Below, in pieces: positions 29,281-33,761 of a stretch of DNA of 33,761 bases. This stretch comes from a virus. Positions within the stretch are counted from its first letter, which is position 1. Every line of letters starts with the position of its first letter. Both the position numbers and the translations under genes were made by a program. The stretch lies in IMG/VR virus record IMGVR_UViG_3300017737_000039, positions 1 to 33,761 of that record; one strand, 5' to 3'. The notes under the pieces were generated by a model. That model did not search any database and was not told the DNA's origin. It saw only the letters and a program-made list of their open reading frames with translations.

Positions 29281-29666
29281 GTAATTTCGATAAAGTAAAA
29301 GATTTCATGAACGCATACGATCAAGAGGTATTAGATAAACCATCTTTACCTACATTTGAAGTTGCAAAGTTAAGAACAGAGTTAATTAAGGAAGAGTTTA
29401 CTGAATTAATTGACGCAATAAATAAAATGGATGTTGTCGAGATCGCAGATGCATTGACAGATATACTGTATGTTACATATGGTGCTGGACATGCAATGGG
29501 TATTAACCTTGACAAATGTTTTGAAGAAGTGCATAATTCAAACATGTCTAAAATGGGTTCGGATGGAAAAGCAGTGAAAGGGCCTACTGGCAAAGTAATG
29601 AAAGGTCCAAACTATAAAGCACCAGATTTAAAAAAGGTGATAATGGAGAATAATAATGGCAAATGA
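29277..29666 (+). CDS. MazG-like nucleotide pyrophosphohydrolase
   Basis: A 129-residue all-alpha NTP pyrophosphohydrolase of the MazG / phosphoribosyl-ATP pyrophosphohydrolase type. The metal-binding pattern is [10 protein letters not shown] at about 35-44 (E-E-x-x-E), then [17 protein letters not shown] (E-x-x-D-x-x-x-D). A long C-terminal tail ([15 protein letters not shown]) resembles the tail of phage relatives that hydrolyse dNTPs. The role may be to shape nucleotide or alarmone pools. The start overlaps the CmoA-like stop (ATGA); its end overlaps uvsX by 11 nt. Confidence 0.85.
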   Translation: MSNFDKVKDFMNAYDQEVLDKPSLPTFEVAKLRTELIKEEFTELIDAINKMDVVEIADALTDILYVTYGAGHAMGINLDKCFEEVHNSNMSKMGSDGKAVKGPTGKVMKGPNYKAPDLKKVIMENNNGK

Positions 29667-30693
29667 TTTTTTGAAAGATATAATCAAACAAACTGGCAAT
29701 GAATATGCTGGGATTGTATCAGATGGTGTCGAGTCTGGTGATGTAGAAAATTTTATCGATACAGGTAGTTATATTATGAATGCTATCTTATCAGGTAGTA
29801 TCAATGGTGGATTACCTGCAAACAAAATTACTGCATTGGCAGGTGAGTCTGCAACAGGTAAAACATTTTTCTTAATGGGAATGTGTAAAAACTTTTTAGA
29901 TAAAAACCCAGACGGTGGTGTTATCTATTTCGAATCTGAAAGTGCAATCACTAAAAGTATGGTTGAAGACAGAGGTATTGCGTCTGATAGAATGGTTATT
30001 CTTCCTGTTGCAACTGTACAAGAATTTAGAACACAAGCAATTAAAGTATTAGATACATATCTAGAAAAACCAGAGGCAGATAGAAAACCTTTGTTTATGT
30101 GTTTAGATTCTTTAGGAATGTTATCTACTACAAAAGAAGTAGAAGATACTAGCGAAGGTAAAGAAACTAGAGATATGACAAGAGCCCAAGTATTAAAAGC
30201 TGCATTTAGAGTGTTGACTTTGAAACTTGGTAAAGCAAAAGTACCTATGGTAGTAACAAATCATACTTACGATGTAGTTGGTTCTTATATTCCAATGAAA
30301 GAAATGGGTGGTGGTTCTGGTCTTAAATATGCAGCTTCATCTATTGTATATCTTTCTAAGAAAAAAGAAAAAGATGGTACAGAGGTTGTAGGAAACATTG
30401 TTAAGATTAAAAATCAAAAATCTAGATTGACAAAAGAAAACTCTTTATGTGAAGTAAGACTTACATATGATCAAGGTCTTGATAGACACTATGGTCTTTT
30501 ACAACTTGCAGAAAAATACGATATATTTAAAAAAGTATCTACTAAGTATGAAATGCCAGATGGTAAAAAAGTATTTGGTAAACAGATTAACGATAAACCA
30601 GAACTATATTTTACAGATGAAATCTTAGAGAAGTTAGAGATTGCAGCTGCAAAAGAATTTAAATATGGTCATGATGAAAAGGAAATAGATTAA
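29656..30693 (+). CDS. uvsX: UvsX recombinase (RecA-like)
   Basis: Strand-exchange recombinase of the phage, 345 residues (T4 391). The RecA fold is clear: [16 protein letters not shown] (32-47), Walker A G-E-S-A-T-G-K-T (63-70), G-V-I-Y-F-E-S-E with the catalytic Glu, Walker [10 protein letters not shown], loop L1/L2 regions around [10 protein letters not shown], and [15 protein letters not shown] at about 29645 precedes the ATG. Its mediator UvsY is encoded at 3237. The stop overlaps the next start (TAATG). Confidence 0.96.
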   Translation: MANDFLKDIIKQTGNEYAGIVSDGVESGDVENFIDTGSYIMNAILSGSINGGLPANKITALAGESATGKTFFLMGMCKNFLDKNPDGGVIYFESESAITKSMVEDRGIASDRMVILPVATVQEFRTQAIKVLDTYLEKPEADRKPLFMCLDSLGMLSTTKEVEDTSEGKETRDMTRAQVLKAAFRVLTLKLGKAKVPMVVTNHTYDVVGSYIPMKEMGGGSGLKYAASSIVYLSKKKEKDGTEVVGNIVKIKNQKSRLTKENSLCEVRLTYDQGLDRHYGLLQLAEKYDIFKKVSTKYEMPDGKKVFGKQINDKPELYFTDEILEKLEIAAAKEFKYGHDEKEID

Positions 30694-31250
30694 TGTATCA
30701 AGATAATTTAATTCGAACATTCCCAAATGCATTTTCAGATGAATTTTGTGATAATTTAATTAAGAAGTTTGAAGATGCAGCCACTAAAGATAAACAAAGA
30801 TTTTCAGACACAGGTGTTAACTTTACTCAACTAAACTTTAGAGAGTCAAATTGGGAAAAAGAACAAACTGATATGGTTCATATCTTTGTAGAACATGCTA
30901 AGAAATATGCTAAGTCAGTTGGTGTTACAAATGAATGGCCAATGAAATATGCGTTAGAAGATATTCGAATGAAGAAATACAATCCAAATGATCATGATGA
31001 ATTTCAAGCACATGTTGATGTAGGTGACAATAGAAACTGCACAAGGTTTCTAGTATTTTTTGTTTATCTAGATGATAACGAAAAGGGTGGTACTACATTT
31101 CCAAAATTAAAACATTCTGTTGAATGTAAAAAAGGCACCATGTTAATGTTTCCGCCTATGTGGACACATGTACATGCTGGCGAAAAACCAATTATTAAAC
31201 CAAAATACATGGTAGGGAGTTATCTACACTATGTCGGACAAGACCTATAG
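30693..31250 (+). CDS. 2OG-Fe(II) oxygenase, prolyl-4-hydroxylase type
   Basis: Predicted dioxygenase of 185 residues. Iron ligands are H107 and D109 (QAHVDVGD) and H161 in W-T-H-V-H-A-G-E; K171 (KPKYMVGSYLHY), ten residues on, is the expected 2-oxoglutarate-binding lysine of the P4H type. G-G-T-T-F-P (132-137) is the usual strand. The N-terminal part (FPNAFSDEFCDNLIKKFE) is the typical helical lead-in. The substrate is unknown. It is unlike the 22566 oxygenase, so this window carries two separate subfamilies. It lies in the uvsX-gp41 replication cluster with an overlap at each end. Confidence 0.9.
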   Translation: MYQDNLIRTFPNAFSDEFCDNLIKKFEDAATKDKQRFSDTGVNFTQLNFRESNWEKEQTDMVHIFVEHAKKYAKSVGVTNEWPMKYALEDIRMKKYNPNDHDEFQAHVDVGDNRNCTRFLVFFVYLDDNEKGGTTFPKLKHSVECKKGTMLMFPPMWTHVHAGEKPIIKPKYMVGSYLHYVGQDL

Positions 31251-31515
31251 TTATATTGAAACTGCTAAACACCCAGACCAAACTTGCATAGGAATTAATA
31301 AAGGCAAGTTTTCTGGTGTGGTTTACAAATATGGTAAAGTCACACCCATTGAGAAAGATGGGTCATTGACAATGCAGTTTGAATATGATATTATAGAAAA
31401 CAATGCTATTCCTAGAGAACAATTTGGGGAAGAGTTTTTTAAATTAATCGGCGATATACTTATGGAAATAATTGATGAAAAATATAGAACAGACGATACT
31501 AGCAAATCTAATTAG
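31231..31515 (+). CDS. Small protein of unknown function between oxygenase and gp41
   Basis: A 94-residue acidic protein, not recognised. The first 60 residues look like a small beta domain (CIGINKGKFSGVVYKYGKV, then SLTMQFEYDII); the C-terminal 30 form an acidic helix (EEFFKLIGDILMEIIDEKY). No signal or membrane segment. It overlaps the oxygenase by 20 nt and the gp41 helicase by 41 nt. The long overlap suggests both reading frames are constrained there. My impression is that a similar short gene sits at this place in other marine T4-like phages, but I cannot confirm it. Confidence 0.65.
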   Translation: MSDKTYSYIETAKHPDQTCIGINKGKFSGVVYKYGKVTPIEKDGSLTMQFEYDIIENNAIPREQFGEEFFKLIGDILMEIIDEKYRTDDTSKSN

Positions 31516-32863
31516 TAACGAACAATACGCAAGAAAAGTAATACCTTTTCTCAAACCAGAATACTTTCAAGACAATAATGAAAAGATTGTCTTTGAAGAG
31601 ATTAGTAAGTTTGCAGTAAAGTATTCTAAACTTCCTACATCTATTTCACTTCAAGTAGAACTTAATAGTAGAAAAGATTTAAACGAACAAACATATAAAG
31701 ATATTACATCTTTAGTAGAAACTTTACAAGTAGACCCAGTAGATGATGAATGGTTAACACAAACCACTGAGCGTTTCTGTAAAGACAAAGCAGTTTACAA
31801 TGCAGTTGTAGATGGTATTTCTATAATTGAGGGAAGAGATAAGAACAGGAAACCAGATGCTCTTCCTAGTCTATTAACAGACGCATTAGCAGTATCATTT
31901 GACAATAGAGTTGGTCATGATTACTTTAAAGATGCAGAGGCTAGATTTGAATACTATCATAAAAAAGAAAAACGTATTCCATTTGACTTAGAATTTTTTA
32001 ATAAGATTACAAAAGGTGGTCTTCCTCAAAAGACTTTAAATATTGCTCTTGCAGGCACAGGTGTTGGTAAATCTTTATTCATGTGTCACATGGCTGCAAA
32101 CTGTTTAAATCAAGGACGTAATGTACTTTATATTACACTTGAAATGGCAGAGGAACGTATCGCAGAAAGAATAGATGCTAACTTAATGAATATATCTATG
32201 GACAATCTTCATGATCTTCCTAAAAAAATGTATGAAGATAAAATGGAAAAGGTTTACAATAAAACAAAAGGTAAACTTATTATCAAAGAATACCCTACGG
32301 CATCAGCACATACAAATCATTTTAGAGCATTAATACAAGAACTAGCAATTAAGAAAAGTTTTAAACCAGATATTATATTTGTGGATTATCTAAACATTTG
32401 TGCTTCATCTAGATTTAGAGGTGGAACAAATATTAATTCCTACACTATGATTAAGTCTATTGCAGAGGAACTAAGAGGACTTGCAGTAGAAAATAATTTA
32501 CCTATTTTATCAGCAACACAGACAACAAGAAGTGGTTATGGTTCAACCGATATTGGATTAGAAGATACATCGGAATCATTTGGATTACCTGCAACTGCTG
32601 ACTTTATGTTTGCTTTAATTTCAACGGAAGAAATGGAAGAACTAAATCAAATAACAGTAAAACAATTAAAGAATAGATATAATGACCCTTCTACAAATAA
32701 GAGATTTGTTTTAGGGATAGACCGATCTAAAATGAGATTATATGATGTTGAGTTAGGTGCTCAAGACGATTTAGTAAACAGTGGACAAGAGGCAGAAAAT
32801 GTTGCATTATTTGATAAAACTCAAGGGGGTAAATATGATAAATTCAGTAAAATCAAAGTTTAA
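31475..32863 (+). CDS. 41: Replicative DNA helicase gp41 (DnaB-like)
   Basis: Hexameric 5'-3' helicase of the replisome, 462 residues (T4 475). The N-terminal domain I-L-A-N-L-I-S-N-E-Q-Y-A-R-K-V-I-P aligns with T4 I-I-L-S-H-L-I-F-D-Q-A-Y-F-S-K-V-W-P. Walker A is G-T-G-V-G-K-S (194-200), then T-L-E-M-A-E-E-R-I-A-E-R, Walker B I-I-F-V-D-Y-L-N, and S-A-T-Q-T-T-R-S-G-Y. I use ATG 31475; a TTG 3 nt upstream is less likely. The beginning lies inside the previous gene for 41 nt, and the T4 alignment supports this start. GGGGG near the 3' end serves the next small gene. Confidence 0.95.
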   Translation: MKNIEQTILANLISNEQYARKVIPFLKPEYFQDNNEKIVFEEISKFAVKYSKLPTSISLQVELNSRKDLNEQTYKDITSLVETLQVDPVDDEWLTQTTERFCKDKAVYNAVVDGISIIEGRDKNRKPDALPSLLTDALAVSFDNRVGHDYFKDAEARFEYYHKKEKRIPFDLEFFNKITKGGLPQKTLNIALAGTGVGKSLFMCHMAANCLNQGRNVLYITLEMAEERIAERIDANLMNISMDNLHDLPKKMYEDKMEKVYNKTKGKLIIKEYPTASAHTNHFRALIQELAIKKSFKPDIIFVDYLNICASSRFRGGTNINSYTMIKSIAEELRGLAVENNLPILSATQTTRSGYGSTDIGLEDTSESFGLPATADFMFALISTEEMEELNQITVKQLKNRYNDPSTNKRFVLGIDRSKMRLYDVELGAQDDLVNSGQEAENVALFDKTQGGKYDKFSKIKV

Positions 32864-33065
32864 AAGACATAAAAGATTTAAAGTAAAGATTGATGAAAGT
32901 AATATAAATTACCCCTATATTATGATTGACACAAAATTTAAAGATGTAATCATATCAAATTTTAAGTTTGAAGACGATGCTAATCATTTATGTGACTTTC
33001 AAAACAAAAATTGCACGTTTGGAAACTTTGAGTTTCCAAAATTTATGAGAACTTATAAGACATAA
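32835..33065 (+). CDS. 76-residue basic protein, unknown
   Basis: Starts at ATG 32835, with GGGGG at 32825-32829 as ribosome site, inside the end of gp41. The N-terminus is very basic (SVKSKFKRHKRFKVK), followed by a beta-looking stretch (YPYIMIDTKFKDVIISNFKF) and two cysteines (C-D-F-Q-N-K-N-C) around residue 55-62. A nucleic-acid-binding role is conceivable from composition only. No family is recognised. It ends 37 nt before the next gene. Confidence 0.6.
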   Translation: MINSVKSKFKRHKRFKVKIDESNINYPYIMIDTKFKDVIISNFKFEDDANHLCDFQNKNCTFGNFEFPKFMRTYKT

Positions 33066-33068
33066 ATA
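33061..33068 (+). promoter_or_regulatory. Putative late promoter box (CATAAATA)
   Basis: CATAAATA followed by TA, sharing ATAAATATA with the box before gp23. Initiation about 6 nt downstream would give a leader of about 29 nt with TGGAG (33091-33095) before the ATG at 33103. The motif is short and the DNA AT-rich, so this is tentative. Confidence 0.4.
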
Positions 33069-33102
33069 TATTATGTAAAGTAATTGTAAATGGAGAATTT
33101 GA

Positions 33103-33761
33103 ATGTCAATTAGAAAATATGTACAACAAGTACGAAGAAGACAGTCAACTTATAAACCACTAGTAGAAAAAGTACAAGAGATTGTAGAAAGCGCAGAGAA
33201 TCTTCCTATAGATATTTTTCGTGGTTTAGAATATGAAAAATCTGATAAACTGTCCTCATCTAAAAGGGATGTAATTGTTGTCCGTTCAAAAGACAGAGAA
33301 ACAGACCGAGACGAGATATTGCGTAATCTTAGACAAGCAGGTGTAACTGCTGATCTAGGTTCATCTAATTCATCGGTAGACCCTATCGATGGTACATACG
33401 AAGGTAGAGCATTTAGAATATTTGTCAAACCAATGTCAGGTGGTATGGCAGAAACAACTCTTAACGCATCTATCACAGAATTATTTCCTTGTATTGCATT
33501 TGAAAAAAATTTTAAACCATCAGACCCAAAATCTTTTCATGAATTTTGTTTAGACGTTGATGTTTCAAAACTTGGTTGTGTTGGTGAAAAAGATCAAAAG
33601 GCCGCAAAAGAAACAATTAATAAAGCAGATACATCTTCTAAGTTTGAAGATAAAATGAATAACGCTATTGCAATTCATAAATTTCTTACAGATCAAAATA
33701 AAGACAAACCTATTGCTCAAGTATATTGGGGATATAGAACAAAACCATTTGGTGTTCCAAA
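33103..33761 (+). CDS. Partial gene cut by the window end, function unknown
   Basis: ATG at 33103, preceded by TGGAG at about 33091, opens a frame that stays open for 219 codons to the end of the window, so the C-terminus is missing. The N-terminus is basic (MSIRKYVQQVRRRQSTYKP). Then come a possible small alpha/beta domain (RDVIVVRSKDRETDRDEILR...GRAFRIFVKPM), a region with three Cys, and a segment K-P-I-A-Q-V-Y-W-G-Y-R-T-K-P-F-G-V-P near the cut. The late-type promoter box before it hints at a virion or late function. I do not recognise a family; the rest of the gene is needed to judge. Confidence 0.7.
   Translation, partial: MSIRKYVQQVRRRQSTYKPLVEKVQEIVESAENLPIDIFRGLEYEKSDKLSSSKRDVIVVRSKDRETDRDEILRNLRQAGVTADLGSSNSSVDPIDGTYEGRAFRIFVKPMSGGMAETTLNASITELFPCIAFEKNFKPSDPKSFHEFCLDVDVSKLGCVGEKDQKAAKETINKADTSSKFEDKMNNAIAIHKFLTDQNKDKPIAQVYWGYRTKPFGVP

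Noticed and set aside
29508-29513. TTGACA inside the MazG-like gene
   Set aside because: It lies within coding sequence with no convincing -10 box at the right distance and no gene start to serve.
33150-33476. Open frame of 108 codons on the - strand
   Set aside because: It is fully antisense to the partial gene at 33103, which has a ribosome site and stays open to the window end on the dominant strand.

Overview
The window is about 34 kb of a strongly AT-rich T4-like myovirus genome with every convincing gene on the + strand. Recognisable T4 core genes appear in this order: gp22, gp23, a tail-tube-fold protein, uvsY, uvsW, gp55, gp47, gp46, a VWA/CobS pair, hsp20, gp45, gp44, gp62, regA, gp43, uvsX, gp41. 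As I remember it, this order and the Hsp20, CobS and MazG-like genes are typical of marine T4-like phages (cyanomyophages and pelagimyophages). The low GC and the absence of photosynthesis genes here fit a phage of a low-GC marine bacterium such as SAR11, but the host is inference.

Layout. (1) 1-3123: head/tail structural genes: scaffold gp22, major capsid gp23 with a textbook terminator, a small membrane protein, and a gp19-like tail protein. (2) 3148-7783: recombination and late transcription: uvsY, a radical SAM + methyltransferase insert, uvsW, an unknown protein, late sigma gp55. (3) 7780-11519: the gp47/gp46 nuclease genes with an MT-A70 methylase and a GNAT-like protein between them. 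(4) 11519-15811: a compact accessory island of SGNH hydrolase, NodU/TobZ-type carbamoyltransferase, amidinotransferase and a second SGNH hydrolase, with two related mini-ORFs; it ends in a terminator. (5) 15827-20068: VWA/HExxH protein, CobS-like AAA ATPase and Hsp20, each behind its own TTGACA promoter. (6) 20086-26382: replisome operon (unknown protein, DUF3310-like, clamp gp45, clamp loader gp44/gp62 split by a 2OG-Fe(II) oxygenase, RegA, DNA polymerase). (7) 26379-29666: accessory block (asparagine-synthetase-like PP-loop protein, C5 cytosine methylase, two mini-ORFs, CmoA-like protein, MazG-like pyrophosphohydrolase). (8) 29656-33761: uvsX, a second 2OG oxygenase, gp41 helicase, small unknowns and a gene cut by the window end.

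Genes are packed with ATGA or TAATG overlaps, so most are probably translationally coupled. Six host-type promoters (TTGACA boxes at 3200, 7203, 15827, 18216, 19477, 20086) head the early/middle units, several of them abutting or inside inverted repeats. AATAAATA/CATAAATA boxes before gp23, the 2307 gene and the 33103 gene look like gp55-type late promoters. No tRNA, CRISPR array, insertion sequence or integrase was seen. No stretch over 300 bases lacks a gene.

The most unusual content is the 11519-15811 island, which combines predicted amidino- and carbamoyl-transfer with SGNH hydrolases. Next are the CmoA-like protein that seems to lack the arginine used to bind carboxy-SAM, and the inverted-repeat promoter and folded leader of hsp20.
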